DNA of 64,000 nt from JAEUIT01 sp044220875 (GCA_044220875.1 JBGAQH010000005.1:310001-374000); one strand, 5' to 3'; numbered from the stretch's first letter, positions 52,950 to 63,049 are shown. Notes: generated by a model from the sequence alone, not told the origin. Numbers and translations: made by a program.

Positions 52950-53806
52950 TCGGCGCCGAACCTGCCTTCTCGTCCTGTTCAGGGCGAAGCGCAGCCCGGT
53001 GATTGCCTGAGAGAACAAACGGACGTGTGGATGTCAACCTCTGGCGGGAGAGTTTTCGCCGAAGTGGCATGTTCTTGCGGGCCGCTGGTTGACGCACACA
53101 CTCGGGGACGTAGGCTTCCGCTGTTCGCTGACGACCACGCTTCGCTTGCCCGCACGGCACGAACGGATACTCCCCCTCCCGCCACGAACACCCGTTCCGA
53201 GACCCTCGCCGCGTCACCACGGCAGGGACGGAAGCTCCGAACGGTCCATCCCGGCCGACGACCCGCCGTCATGAGCGGGCCACAGGAAGCGGAATTCAGC
53301 CTTTTTTGAGGCGATTCCATCCCATGCGGCCCGAGCGCGACCGCAGGCCGCCCCTCGACGATTGTGGTTTCGTGGATGCCGCTGACGCAGCTGTCCCCTC
53401 GCGGACGGCGCGAGTCACCCGTCGCACGATGTTCATCGACCTGAACATCGAGTGCCGCGTGACCCGACGCCCTGCGTCACCGCATTCGTCCGACCGTGCC
53501 GCTCATCGCTCGCCACCCACGCCGAGTGAGTGACCGCGGATCCGGTTGCCTGTTTCGGGGGTTCCGTTCCGGTTCGACCAGCTCGGATGCCAGCGTCAGC
53601 GTTGCGATCCCGACCCCTCGGGACATCGCATCGAGACGACGCGGCGCCGGTCCGGCCGCCAATCCGCACGTCAATCCGCGACTCCGGGTGCCTTCGCCGC
53701 TCGCATGCGTCGTCCATCGATGCCGATCCGCCGGCGATGACGCCGTCGGCCTGACCTGCCCGCACGCAGTAACGACGTTCGATTCTCACCGCTCCTTACA
53801 CCGTCC
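52950..53806. other. Long intergenic stretch rpmB-dnaG with promoter and possible small RNA
   Basis: 857 nt with no supportable protein gene (frames are short and of low-complexity codon use). It holds a good promoter at 53089-53116, a T-run of six at 53302-53307 about 185 nt downstream, and an inverted repeat ATGTTC-N8-GAACAT (53429-53448). The stretch may be the long leader of dnaG-rpoD, or encode a small RNA, or both. Confidence 0.5.
53089..53116 (+). promoter_or_regulatory. Sigma-70-type promoter in the rpmB-dnaG gap
   Basis: TTGACG (53089-53094), 16-nt spacer, TAGGCT (53111-53116). The -10 is identical to that of the 5749 promoter and the spacers share ACACAC. Points toward dnaG, 690 nt downstream. 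Confidence 0.5.
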
Positions 53807-55873
53807 ATGGCCAGCTTCCTCCCCAACTCCGACCGTGATCGCGTCCTCGACGCGACGGACCTCATCGGGTTGGTGGGCGAACACGTCGCGCTGCGGCCAA
53901 AGGGACGCGAGCACCTCGGGCTTTGCCCCTTTCACGACGACCGTTCGCCCTCGTTCGCGGTGGTGAGCCACAAGGGCACCCCCTTCTACAAGTGCTTCGC
54001 CTGCGGCGTCGGCGGCAATGCCATCGACTTCGTGATGAACTTCCACAAGATGTCGTTCATCGACGCGCTCAAATACCTCGCGGCGCGGGCCGGCATCGAG
54101 CTGACCCAACGGAGCGAGCGCGAGCACCGCGACGGGGAAATCGGGAAGGACGACCTCTACCGAGCCAACCAGCTTGCCCTGAAGCTCTACCGCCGTCTGC
54201 TGAACGACCCGGTCGAGGGTGCCGTCGCCCGCGAGGTCGTCGCCAAGCGGCGAATCGCTCCCGCGATGGTCGAGGCCTTTCAGCTCGGCTACGCCCCTGA
54301 CCGACGCGACGGGATCGCCAACGCCCTGGCTCGCGCCACGACCCTGGCGAAGGAAACGGGCCGCGACGCTCCCCCGTCGATCGAGGCATTCGTCGGTGCC
54401 GGCGTCGTCCGCAACGGCGCCAACGGACGTGCCGATCTCCTTCGCCATCGCCTGGTCTTCCCGATCTGCGACGAGCTTGGTCGCCCCGTCGCCTTTGGCG
54501 GCCGGAAGATCCGCGACGAGGACGAGCCGAAGTACCTCAACAGCCCCGAGTCCCCGCTCTTTCACAAGAGCAAGGCCCTCTACGGCATCCATCTCGCCAA
54601 GCAGGCGATCATCAAGTCGGGCACGGCAATCGTCACCGAAGGGTACACCGACGTGATCGCGTGCCACGAGGCGGGTTTCGCCAATGTCGTCGCGACGCTC
54701 GGAACGGCCCTCACCCGCGAGCACGCCCGTCTCCTGCGGCGGCTCTGCAACACCGTCATTCTCCTGTTCGATGGCGATACCGCCGGACTCCGCGCCGCCG
54801 ACCGCGGCGTCGAGGTCTTCTTCCAGGAGACGATCGACGTCAAGGTCTGCACGCTGCCCGACGAGTTCGATCCGGACGAGCTTCTTCGCGAGCCGGGCGG
54901 TCCCGAGATCTTCCGCCGGGCGCTCGACGGTTCGATCGACTCGCTCGCCTATCTCGTCCGCCGCTTCCGGGCCGAATATGTCGCGAAGGACGGGATCTCG
55001 GCCAAGCAGCAGCTGCTTGAGGGGCTCCTTCGAAAGCTCGTCGATCTCGGCTTCGGCTCCGTCGCTGGCGTCCGCAAGCGATTCGTCCTCGCCTCGCTCG
55101 CCACGCTGACCGGCTTCTCCGAGCGGGACATCGAGGCGGCGATGCCGGAGGCCCGGCCGACACGGAGCTTCGATCGAGCTGACACCTCCGCCTCAACCAA
55201 CCGCGAGGTCGCCGACGACGGCGATGCGGACGCGATGGATGAGGAGGCGCATCGGCCTTGCTCGCGAGCCCGGCGCGAGGCCGAGCGCCACCTGCTCGCG
55301 CTCCTTCTCACGAATCCCGAGTCCGCACAGTTCGTCATTCCCACCGTCGACCCGGACGATCCGTCGGGAATGTCGCGCGTCACGCTTCCCATGCCGGAGG
55401 CCTGCCCGCCGTCCCTCTTCGTTGACCCGCAGCTCCGCGCGATCTATCGGACATGGCACGAGTGTGTTGAGGCCGGGCAAGTACCCACCTTCCAACTCGT
55501 GCTCGCGGAGCTTGCCGACGCCCACCGAAAGGGCCTAGCATCCGAACTGTGCCTGTTGGGCGAGTCGTTGCGCGAGAGGGACGAGCGCACGACCGTGGAT
55601 CGCGTCCGTTCTGCGTATTCCGATGTTGAACGCGTCGACCGCCGGGAGCGAGCTCGCCCGGACGCTGTTCAACCATCCAATGGCGTGCCGGCCGATGCGG
55701 CCTCCGACTCCCCTTGGCCCTCCGATGGCCCGTCCCCGTCCACAGACTCATCACGACCCACCACCGACGAAACATCCGCTGCCAGCGCCGCCGCCTCGGC
55801 GCAGGAGCGTTTCCGACTCCTCAGGGAGCGGGGCCCCGACGTCACTCGGGTCCCCCGCCGGGTTCGGAACTGA
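53807..55873 (+). CDS. dnaG: DNA primase
   Basis: 688 residues. Zinc ribbon of the CHC2 type at the N-terminus (C40, H43, C63, C66: CPFHDDRSP and CFAC), then the primase core with the Toprim domain (VTEGYTDVIA, and the acidic FDGDTAGLRAA). A helicase-interaction region follows, ending in a Ser/Pro/Thr-rich tail of about 60 residues. Makes RNA primers for replication. ATG 53807. It directly precedes rpoD (107 nt), recalling the dnaG-rpoD macromolecular synthesis operon; rpsU is not present upstream. Confidence 0.95.
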   Translation: MASFLPNSDRDRVLDATDLIGLVGEHVALRPKGREHLGLCPFHDDRSPSFAVVSHKGTPFYKCFACGVGGNAIDFVMNFHKMSFIDALKYLAARAGIELTQRSEREHRDGEIGKDDLYRANQLALKLYRRLLNDPVEGAVAREVVAKRRIAPAMVEAFQLGYAPDRRDGIANALARATTLAKETGRDAPPSIEAFVGAGVVRNGANGRADLLRHRLVFPICDELGRPVAFGGRKIRDEDEPKYLNSPESPLFHKSKALYGIHLAKQAIIKSGTAIVTEGYTDVIACHEAGFANVVATLGTALTREHARLLRRLCNTVILLFDGDTAGLRAADRGVEVFFQETIDVKVCTLPDEFDPDELLREPGGPEIFRRALDGSIDSLAYLVRRFRAEYVAKDGISAKQQLLEGLLRKLVDLGFGSVAGVRKRFVLASLATLTGFSERDIEAAMPEARPTRSFDRADTSASTNREVADDGDADAMDEEAHRPCSRARREAERHLLALLLTNPESAQFVIPTVDPDDPSGMSRVTLPMPEACPPSLFVDPQLRAIYRTWHECVEAGQVPTFQLVLAELADAHRKGLASELCLLGESLRERDERTTVDRVRSAYSDVERVDRRERARPDAVQPSNGVPADAASDSPWPSDGPSPSTDSSRPTTDETSAASAAASAQERFRLLRERGPDVTRVPRRVRN

Positions 55874-55980
55874 CCGTTCCCCGGCCACCGACTCTCCTAC
55901 CGTCACTCACCCCCTCCTTCGTTTCACCACTCACACTCCGCCGCAGCCTCCTCCTCCTCCAAGCTTCGGAGCCTCCCGCC

Positions 55981-57840
55981 GTGACCATCAACCTTGAACA
56001 GTACGACGTGCTACGCCAGCTCTTTGACCAGGGCGTTGCGCGCACGTGGATCTCCTACGAAGAGCTCAACACCTGTCTTCCGGACGAGTATGTCGATCCG
56101 GATCGCCTGGATGAGCTGCTCGTCCTCTTTCACAAGCACGGCATCACGCTGCTCGACGAGCCCGAGATCCGTCGGCTGGGCTACACCAGCTTCGTCGCCC
56201 CGCTGCAGACCAACCTGAAGTTCCAGCGTGACGACCCGAAGAAGGGGAAGAACACGCCGAAGGTCCAGATGATCGACGAGGACACCGTGGACGAGCCGCC
56301 GCTCGACCTCGGTGGCGAGCCGGAGATCGATCTCGGCGAGCCCGCCGACACCGAAGAGACCGTCGCCTCGTCGGGCGGCGAGGACGAGATCCTTGACGAC
56401 GCCGAGACCCAGGCGGCCGTCGAGCAGGCGATCAACGAGCAGGGCTCGAAGCGCATCGACGACCCGATCCGCATGTACCTCACCCAGATGGGCACGATTC
56501 CGCTGCTCACCCGTGAGGAGGAGATCCGTCTCGCGAAGAAGATCGAGACGACCCGCATGATCTTCCGGCGGAAGACGCTCGAGAGCGACTACGCCGCAAC
56601 CCAGGCGATCGAGATCCTGAAGCAGGTCCACGAGGGCTCGCTGCCCTTCGACCGCACCATGCGCATCTCGACCGCGGAGGAAAACGCGAAGGACAAGATC
56701 GCGGCCCGCATCCCGGTCAATCTTCAGACAGTCCAGCGGCTCCTCGACCTGAACCGTCAGGCGTGGGAGAAGCTCGAGACGGAGAAGATGTCCGAGCACG
56801 CCCGCACCGAGCTCGTCGAGGAGATTCGCCGGCGCCGCCGCAAGATCGCGACGCTGCTGGAGGAGTGCTGCCTCCGCACCGGCCGCATTCAGCCGCTGCT
56901 GCGCAAGCTCCAGGCGATCAACCGGAAGATCAAGGATCTCCTGAAGCACATCACCAAGGCCGACAAGCATCCGGATCGCTACGACCCGGAGGACATCATG
57001 GTGATGCGCGAGGAGTTCGACGGCCTCCGCACCCTGGTGCTCGCGGAGCCGGAGGACCTCGACCGTCACATCAAGGACATCGAGCGGGTCTTCAGCGAGT
57101 ACGAGCAGGCCAAGCGTGACCTCTCGGGCGGCAACCTCCGCCTCGTCGTCTCGATCGCCAAGAAGTACCGCAACCGCGGCCTCCCCTTCCTCGACATCAT
57201 CCAGGAAGGCAACACCGGCCTGATGCGGGCGGTCGACAAGTACGAGTACAAGCGCGGCTACAAGTTCTCGACGTACGCGACGTGGTGGATCCGTCAGGCC
57301 ATCACCCGCGCCATCGCCGACCATGCCCGCACGATTCGCGTCCCGGTCCACATGATCGAGACGATGTCGAAGCTCCGGAACATCCAGAAGAACCTCCTTC
57401 AGGAACTGGGCCGCGAGCCGACCGTTGAAGAGATCGCCATCAAGGCGAAAATGCCGATCGAGGAGACCCGTCGCGTGATGAAGATCTCGCGGCACCCGAT
57501 CTCGCTCGACCGTCCGGTCGGCGAGAGCGAGGACTCGCACTTCGGCGACTTCATCGAGGACGAGCGTCAGGAGAGCCCGTCGGAGTCGGCAACGAACGAC
57601 ATGCTTCGTCAGCGGATCAACGACGTCCTGAAGACCCTCACCTACCGCGAGCGCGAGATCCTCAAGCTCCGCTACGGCATCGGCGACGGCTACACCTACA
57701 CGCTTGAGGAAGTCGGCCGCATCTTCAAGGTCACCCGCGAGCGCGTCCGTCAGGTCGAGAGCAAGGCGATCCGGAAGCTCCAGCATCCGGTCCGCAAGCA
57801 GCGCCTCTCGAGCTTCCTGAGTCAGGAAGAGGGCGGCTGA
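55981..57840 (+). CDS. rpoD: RNA polymerase primary sigma factor (sigma-70/RpoD)
   Basis: 619 residues from GTG 55981; the frame runs further upstream but belongs to the dnaG tail, and the family N-terminus starts here. Region 1.1-like segment about residues 1-80, an acidic linker (about 95-150, many Glu/Asp), region 1.2 (DDPIRMYLTQMGTIPLL), region 2 with NRGLPFLDIIQEGNTGLMRAVDKYEY and KFSTYATWWIRQAI, and region 4 with REREILKLRYG and RVRQVESKAIRKL. Length matches primary sigma factors, not the shorter group 2/3 ones. Confidence 0.95.
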   Translation: MTINLEQYDVLRQLFDQGVARTWISYEELNTCLPDEYVDPDRLDELLVLFHKHGITLLDEPEIRRLGYTSFVAPLQTNLKFQRDDPKKGKNTPKVQMIDEDTVDEPPLDLGGEPEIDLGEPADTEETVASSGGEDEILDDAETQAAVEQAINEQGSKRIDDPIRMYLTQMGTIPLLTREEEIRLAKKIETTRMIFRRKTLESDYAATQAIEILKQVHEGSLPFDRTMRISTAEENAKDKIAARIPVNLQTVQRLLDLNRQAWEKLETEKMSEHARTELVEEIRRRRRKIATLLEECCLRTGRIQPLLRKLQAINRKIKDLLKHITKADKHPDRYDPEDIMVMREEFDGLRTLVLAEPEDLDRHIKDIERVFSEYEQAKRDLSGGNLRLVVSIAKKYRNRGLPFLDIIQEGNTGLMRAVDKYEYKRGYKFSTYATWWIRQAITRAIADHARTIRVPVHMIETMSKLRNIQKNLLQELGREPTVEEIAIKAKMPIEETRRVMKISRHPISLDRPVGESEDSHFGDFIEDERQESPSESATNDMLRQRINDVLKTLTYREREILKLRYGIGDGYTYTLEEVGRIFKVTRERVRQVESKAIRKLQHPVRKQRLSSFLSQEEGG

Positions 57841-57885
57841 CGTCCGAGCCGAGCGGACCGCCGCGTTCTGCACCAGAGAAAGCAA

Positions 57886-57916
57886 GGGCCACGCCAATCG
57901 CGGCGTGGCCCTTTTT
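57886..57916 (+). terminator. Rho-independent terminator of rpoD
   Basis: Perfect 10-bp stem GGGCCACGCC/GGCGTGGCCC with a 6-nt loop, then TTTTT, 46 nt after the rpoD stop. Confidence 0.93.
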
Positions 57917-57959
57917 CATGCGCATTGCCCACCGCGCCGGAACGCCGAGGCCGGAATGC

Positions 57960-60900
57960 TCAGGCGATCCACGCGCCGAGCAGGATCGCAAGGTCCGACG
58001 CGCCCACCGCCCCGTCGCCGTCCAGGTCATAGCGATCGTCGGTGCCCCACGCGCCGAGCAGGATGCCGAGGTCCGCAGCGTCGACGACGCCGTCGCCGTC
58101 AAGGTCCCCAAGCGGCGGGGTGGGGAGCACGGCGACGAAAACGTCGTTGTGATTGCCGGTGTCGAGCGGAAGGACATTCGACGCGGGCGTCACGAACGCA
58201 ATTCGACCGCCGCCCTTGGCGATCGCGACCGGCGGAAGCACGTCCTGGTTGAAGGGCTGCACGGTCGAGCCGTCGGCGACCTCCGAGACATGCAGGTTCC
58301 GCCCGGTCAGTCGATCGCGACGGACGAGGTGCGTGCGCCCACTGCCGTTGCCGGGGGCGGCGGGCGTGAGCGTGGAGGCCTTCGAGGTCATGGCCACGAA
58401 GCGGGCGTCGGAGGTCATCGCGAAACTCTCGATCGGCGCGTTCGCGAGCTCGCCATCCTCACCCAGCGAGACCATCGTCGTCACGCCCGTCGCAACCTCA
58501 CAGCAGTAGACCTGGGCGCCGATCGGCGTCGGTCCGGCCACGATCGGCTCGGGCGTCACCGCGAGGAAGAGAACGAATCGTCCATCGTCGGAGATCTGGG
58601 CGTCGTAGGCGATGATCGATGGGGTGTCGTCGATGAGCCCAGGCGAGGCGATGCGGGATTCGCCGGTCAGGCGATCGAAGCGATAGACGAGTTTCCAGCC
58701 GCCAAGGGCCCGAAGGAAGGCGACGTAGCGACCGTCGGCGCTCATGTCGGCGAGCGTGCAGGCCCCGAGCACCTGCGATCCCTCGGGACTCACGCTGGCC
58801 CGCGTGGTCGTGCCGAGCTGCCGGTCGCGCAGGAAAACGTCGTTCACGCCGTTGGTGTCGCCCTCGACGAGGTTCGTCGCGGCGCTGCCGAAGGCGACGA
58901 ACCGACCGTCGTCCGAGACGCAACTTCGCTGCGTCCCGTCGCTCGTCGCCAGCGTCCCGTCGAGGGCAACGCTCGCGATCTCGGGCACGCCGACGGTTCG
59001 GTCGAGAAACGCCGTGTAGGTGCCATTGGCTCCCCCAAGGGTGGCCGAGACGGCGGTCGCGAGGAATCGCCCGTCGCGGCTCAGGCCCGGCGTTCCGCCG
59101 CCCGCGAGAGGAATGCCCGGCACCGGAGGCGCGAGGGCGGTGATGACGTCACTGGTCATGTCGTGGAGGAAGCAGTCGATGTCGTTCCCCGCATCGCCCG
59201 CGACGAGGTTGTTGGCGAAACTCGTGAACGCGACGATCGAGCCATCGGCGGAGATGCTCCGTGGGCCGACGCCGAAGGGATCGGTGAAGAGCCCAGGCCC
59301 ATCCCAACCGCTGTGGTTGTTGCCGTAGGTGAGGCCTGTGCCGCTCGCGAGGAGCATCACGGGCCCGACGCTCGGACTCACCGAGCACGCAAGGGTGACG
59401 CTCGCGGCGCCGAAGGTGACCGTCGCCGTGCCGGTGCCTCCAGCAAGGGCCATGAAGGTCGTCGGGCCGGTGCGGGCCATGAGCGACGAGGGCGAGAAGC
59501 TCCAGGTGGCTTGGGCACTGACGTCGTAGGTCTGTCCGTCGAGCGTGATGATCGTCGGGAATGGAATGCTCTCCCCCGCGGCGGCGGCGATCGTCAACGG
59601 GATCGCGAAGCCGTCGATGTGATTGATGATCCGCAGCAGGAGGCCGCCCCCGTCGACGCGGACGACCGCCGGATAGCCGAAGAAGGTCGGCGTGGTCGTC
59701 GGCTGCGGGGCCGAAGTCGCCGGCGCACTGACGAGCCGCAGATCGACCGGCCCCGAAGGCACCCAGCCCGACGCCGCCTTCACCTCGATCGGCCCGTTGA
59801 GCGTGACCGCCGCCGCCGACACTGGCCCGATGTTCGGCGACGTCGACAGGGGCAGCGTCCAACTGGTCACGCATGACGGGCCGGTGGTGATGTTCGAGGC
59901 CGACAGCGACCCGCCATCGGCGCCAAGCGTCAGGTGACTCGGGCCACTGCCCTCGAACGACAGCGGGCCGTTGACGGTCACCGTCGCGCCGGCGAAGAGC
60001 TCGCACTGCAGACCGCTGCTCTCGACCGATGTCGCAGCGGCGACCGTGACATGCCCGCCGTTGGTCCCCCGCAACAGGACCTTCTGCGTGCCGTGGAGGT
60101 CGATCGCCGGCAGCGCGATGGTGCCGGTGGATCCCAGGGCCACGAACGTCGCCGTGGCCTTCATGGTCGGTGCGAAAGCGAGTGACTCGGTCGAAAACGA
60201 CGCGCCGCCAACGGTCACGCTCATCGCGCCGTTCGCAACGCCTGGGCCGCAGACGGTGCTTCCCGCGGAGAGCGAACCGCCGGGGTTCACTGCGACCTGC
60301 GCGACGCCGCCCGCACCGAGGTCGAGTTCCGTTGCGCTGGTGTTGTTCCCCATGCCGCCGAGGATGAGCGAGCCCGAGCCGCTCGCGCCGACGGCGAGAT
60401 GGCCGAACGCCTGCGATGGCTCGATCGTGACGGTGCCGGAGCCGAGGCTGGTGCCGATCGTGAGGTCCACATCGCCCGCCTCGCCGAGCGTCGAACCCGA
60501 TTTCAACACCAGCACACCGTTGGATGCGCGCCCGACGATGACCTGACCGGGTCCGGTGATGGCACCGGCGATCACGGCCGATGCGTTGCCGGCGAAGGGG
60601 CCGGAGGGCTCCGTCGCGCCGACGACGAGCGTGCCGCCGTCGAGTTCGATCGTGGTGTTCGCCTCGGTGATGAGCGTGCCAAAGCCCCCGCTGTCTCGTC
60701 CGACGAGCATCGAACCGCCGTGCAGGGCGAGCGACGATCCCGGATTCATGAAGATCGCACCGCTCCCCTTCTCACCGAGCCTCCATGCCAGCAACGGATT
60801 CGCGTTCTCGATGCGCCCGCCATCGCCCAGCGTGATCTGCCCCGTGCTTCCGACAAGGCCGACGTCGAGTCCGTGGACGGTGAACGTGGCGTCGTCGACC

Positions 60901-61328
60901 GAGAGCTTGCCGATGAGGCCACCGCTTCCGACGGTCACCGGCCCCGCCGAGGCGAGGTCCACCCCCACGAATGCAGGCGAGGGCACGGAGGATGCGGGCC
61001 CGGCCACCACGAGTGAGGCGTCGAGTGCGATCGCTGCCGCACCAGGCTTGCCTGTGGCGATGAAGCGCGGCGATTGGCTGACGATGGCGAGGGAGCCAAG
61101 GCTGATCGGTGCAGCGACGGTCACGTCGAAGACCACAAGCGACGGAGTGGCGCCGAACGAGGCGCTGTCGCCCGGGCCCGGGACGCCGAACGTCCACGCG
61201 GCGGCGTTGTCGAACGCCGACGAGGTCGGCTCGATCCAGGTCGAACTCATGAGGAGTTCGGTCGAGAAGGCGAGGCTCGTGATGGCCGCGGCGAGCGTGG
61301 TGGTGATGAGCGTGAAACGAAGGTGCAT
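57960..61328 (-). CDS. Large secreted protein: repeat-rich N-terminus, propeller-like region, C-terminal dockerin-like repeats
   Basis: 1122 residues from ATG 61328, chosen because GGAGAG lies just upstream; ATG 61340 is four codons earlier. Signal peptide about residues 1-22. Residues about 25-550 have repeated Gly/Ser/Thr-rich beta units (e.g. SGSLILGG, GTVTIEPS), as in autotransporter-like passenger beta-helices. An Ig-like segment about 590-670 follows (TATVTFGAASVTL). Residues about 690-1060 have several DGR(F/Y)-V/L-AF repeats resembling a TolB/PD40 propeller. The last 45 residues hold two dockerin-like motifs with LGAWG. Probably a surface or exported binding protein; no enzyme motif seen. 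It is convergent with rpoD. Confidence 0.85.
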   Translation of the reverse strand: MHLRFTLITTTLAAAITSLAFSTELLMSSTWIEPTSSAFDNAAAWTFGVPGPGDSASFGATPSLVVFDVTVAAPISLGSLAIVSQSPRFIATGKPGAAAIALDASLVVAGPASSVPSPAFVGVDLASAGPVTVGSGGLIGKLSVDDATFTVHGLDVGLVGSTGQITLGDGGRIENANPLLAWRLGEKGSGAIFMNPGSSLALHGGSMLVGRDSGGFGTLITEANTTIELDGGTLVVGATEPSGPFAGNASAVIAGAITGPGQVIVGRASNGVLVLKSGSTLGEAGDVDLTIGTSLGSGTVTIEPSQAFGHLAVGASGSGSLILGGMGNNTSATELDLGAGGVAQVAVNPGGSLSAGSTVCGPGVANGAMSVTVGGASFSTESLAFAPTMKATATFVALGSTGTIALPAIDLHGTQKVLLRGTNGGHVTVAAATSVESSGLQCELFAGATVTVNGPLSFEGSGPSHLTLGADGGSLSASNITTGPSCVTSWTLPLSTSPNIGPVSAAAVTLNGPIEVKAASGWVPSGPVDLRLVSAPATSAPQPTTTPTFFGYPAVVRVDGGGLLLRIINHIDGFAIPLTIAAAAGESIPFPTIITLDGQTYDVSAQATWSFSPSSLMARTGPTTFMALAGGTGTATVTFGAASVTLACSVSPSVGPVMLLASGTGLTYGNNHSGWDGPGLFTDPFGVGPRSISADGSIVAFTSFANNLVAGDAGNDIDCFLHDMTSDVITALAPPVPGIPLAGGGTPGLSRDGRFLATAVSATLGGANGTYTAFLDRTVGVPEIASVALDGTLATSDGTQRSCVSDDGRFVAFGSAATNLVEGDTNGVNDVFLRDRQLGTTTRASVSPEGSQVLGACTLADMSADGRYVAFLRALGGWKLVYRFDRLTGESRIASPGLIDDTPSIIAYDAQISDDGRFVLFLAVTPEPIVAGPTPIGAQVYCCEVATGVTTMVSLGEDGELANAPIESFAMTSDARFVAMTSKASTLTPAAPGNGSGRTHLVRRDRLTGRNLHVSEVADGSTVQPFNQDVLPPVAIAKGGGRIAFVTPASNVLPLDTGNHNDVFVAVLPTPPLGDLDGDGVVDAADLGILLGAWGTDDRYDLDGDGAVGASDLAILLGAWIA

Positions 61329-61588
61329 CGGTCTCTCCATCGTTGATGGTCCTGCCCGGTTCCGGAAACACCGGTTGGTCGCCACGCGCGATACGTGAAA
61401 TCGCGCTCGATCCGCGCGACTGTCTCGGATAGAACCTACCACGAGGAGGAATCAGCCCCACCGCCCCCAAAATCGCTTCACCGCGCATTTCGTCGTGGCG
61501 ATCGGCGTGCGCCTTCCGTATCACCGTATGGGCTCGATGGGCGATCTGCGATGCTCGCCTGCATCGGCTCTACCTTGGCGCTTGTCTC

Positions 61589-63049
61589 ATGCGGCATCAC
61601 ATGCACTACCCCACTCCATGCGAACCCCGGCGGGCTCTCGCTGCGAGCTCGTTGGCGGCGCTTCTCTTCGGCTCCGCGACAGCCTCTGCCTCGCCACCGA
61701 TCGTCCTGCCTGATCCATCACCCGATCCCTACGGCTCGATCGGCACCTCGGCCTTGATCGCTCCGCGGTGGTTGATTGCCGGAGCGAGCGCCAAGCGATT
61801 CCTCACGCCGCAGAAGGTCCTGTATAGCTACGGCGCTCTCCTCCTCTGGCCCCGCACCACTGCTGGCGACCCCGAGGGACCGCCGACCGTCGTCTGGCCT
61901 TTGTCGCCGGTGCGGGCCTCGCGCTTCGGCGAGGCGCTGGCCATGAGCGACGATCGTCTCCTCGTCGGTGAGCCAGGCTACTTCACGAGCATCTCGAAGC
62001 GTGCGGTCGGTCGCGCCCAGATCGTTGACCTCTCGCTCCCGTCGCCCGCGGCCGTCGAGATCATTGCGGCGCCGGCCGGTGCGATTGGCACGGGATCGGG
62101 TTTCGAGTTCGGCACTGCGGTCGCCCTCGACGGCTCGACCGCCGTCATCACGGCGCTCGGCTATGGCCCCGCCGAATCGTCGATCGACGTCGGCGCTGCG
62201 TTCGTCTTTCAGCGGAGCGACGCGCCTGAGGGTGCACCTTGGACGCTTCAGTGGACGCTCACGCCCCCGGAGATCGCCCCCGGCCAACCCGATGGGGCAA
62301 TGCAGGGCTTCGGCTCCTCCGTGGCCCTGAGCGACGAGGACGTTCTCGTCGGGGCTCCGTCGGCCCTCGCGACGGCGGACTACGAACACGGCCGCGTCTA
62401 TCAGTTCGATCGGGCGACGGGACTCTTCGACGACGTGCTCACCGCGCCGACGCCGGAGCTCGGCGACCGATTCGGGGCCCGCATCGTGCAGGCCCAGGGA
62501 CTTCTCGCCGTCGCGGCGCCAGGAGATGCGTGCGGGCTTGGGGCGGTCCATCTCTTCCGCCACGGCCCGAAGGGATGGAGTCACGAGGCGACGTTGCTCG
62601 CGCCGGGCGAGGCGATCGACGGCTGGACTGGCTTCGGCCACTCGATCGCCATCGACCGCGAGCGCGTCGCGGTTGGCACGGGCGGCATCGCCAACGAAAC
62701 GACGTTCGGCCACCGAAGCGCGATCTATCGGAGGACGGGCGCGGCGGGTGCGCCGACGTGGGTGCTCGAGGCCGTCATCGACGGCGACGCAAGCGCTCCG
62801 ACCGGCGCGCCGGTGGCCATCGATGCGGCGGGCTTCCTGAGCGGCGAAGCCGCCGTCGGCTTCGGACAGTTGCGCTATCAGGGAGGTGCGAAGTCGCTCG
62901 ATCTCGACTTCGACGGCACGGTCGGGCCGGGCGATCTCGCCGTCCTGTTAGGTGCATGGGGGAGTGCGTTCGGCGCGCCGGCCGATCTCAACGGCGACGG
63001 TCAGGTCGATCCGACGGATCTTGCCATGCTGCTCGGAGGTTGGTCATGA
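61589..63049 (+). CDS. Secreted FG-GAP-like repeat protein with C-terminal dockerin-like repeats
   Basis: 486 residues from ATG 61589 (ATG 61601 possible). Signal peptide in residues 1-35 (hydrophobic LAASSLAALLFGSATASA). About six repeats of the form FG-x-A-ALSDD-x-LLVGEPG / FGSSVALSDEDVLVGAPS, which is the FG-GAP (integrin-like beta-propeller) pattern. C-terminal dockerin-like pair (LDFDGTVGPGDLAVLLGAWG, LNGDGQVDPTDLAMLLGGW). Likely exported, surface-associated. The stop overlaps the next ATG (ATGA), so it is coupled to the prepilin-like gene. Confidence 0.85.
   Translation: MRHHMHYPTPCEPRRALAASSLAALLFGSATASASPPIVLPDPSPDPYGSIGTSALIAPRWLIAGASAKRFLTPQKVLYSYGALLLWPRTTAGDPEGPPTVVWPLSPVRASRFGEALAMSDDRLLVGEPGYFTSISKRAVGRAQIVDLSLPSPAAVEIIAAPAGAIGTGSGFEFGTAVALDGSTAVITALGYGPAESSIDVGAAFVFQRSDAPEGAPWTLQWTLTPPEIAPGQPDGAMQGFGSSVALSDEDVLVGAPSALATADYEHGRVYQFDRATGLFDDVLTAPTPELGDRFGARIVQAQGLLAVAAPGDACGLGAVHLFRHGPKGWSHEATLLAPGEAIDGWTGFGHSIAIDRERVAVGTGGIANETTFGHRSAIYRRTGAAGAPTWVLEAVIDGDASAPTGAPVAIDAAGFLSGEAAVGFGQLRYQGGAKSLDLDFDGTVGPGDLAVLLGAWGSAFGAPADLNGDGQVDPTDLAMLLGGWS

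Noticed and set aside
53117..53307. 6S RNA, RNase P RNA, SRP RNA or tmRNA in the rpmB-dnaG gap
   Set aside because: None of their conserved sequence blocks could be found by eye; only the promoter and T-run suggest a transcript.
52926..53309. Open frame in the rpmB-dnaG gap
   Set aside because: It starts within the rpmB terminator and shows no motif or codon pattern of a real gene; treated as non-coding.
53429..53448. LexA-type operator at the ATGTTC-N8-GAACAT palindrome
   Set aside because: The arrangement and spacing do not match the LexA boxes I know (direct or 4-nt-spaced inverted GTTC/GAAC), and it is not next to an SOS gene; kept only as an unexplained palindrome.
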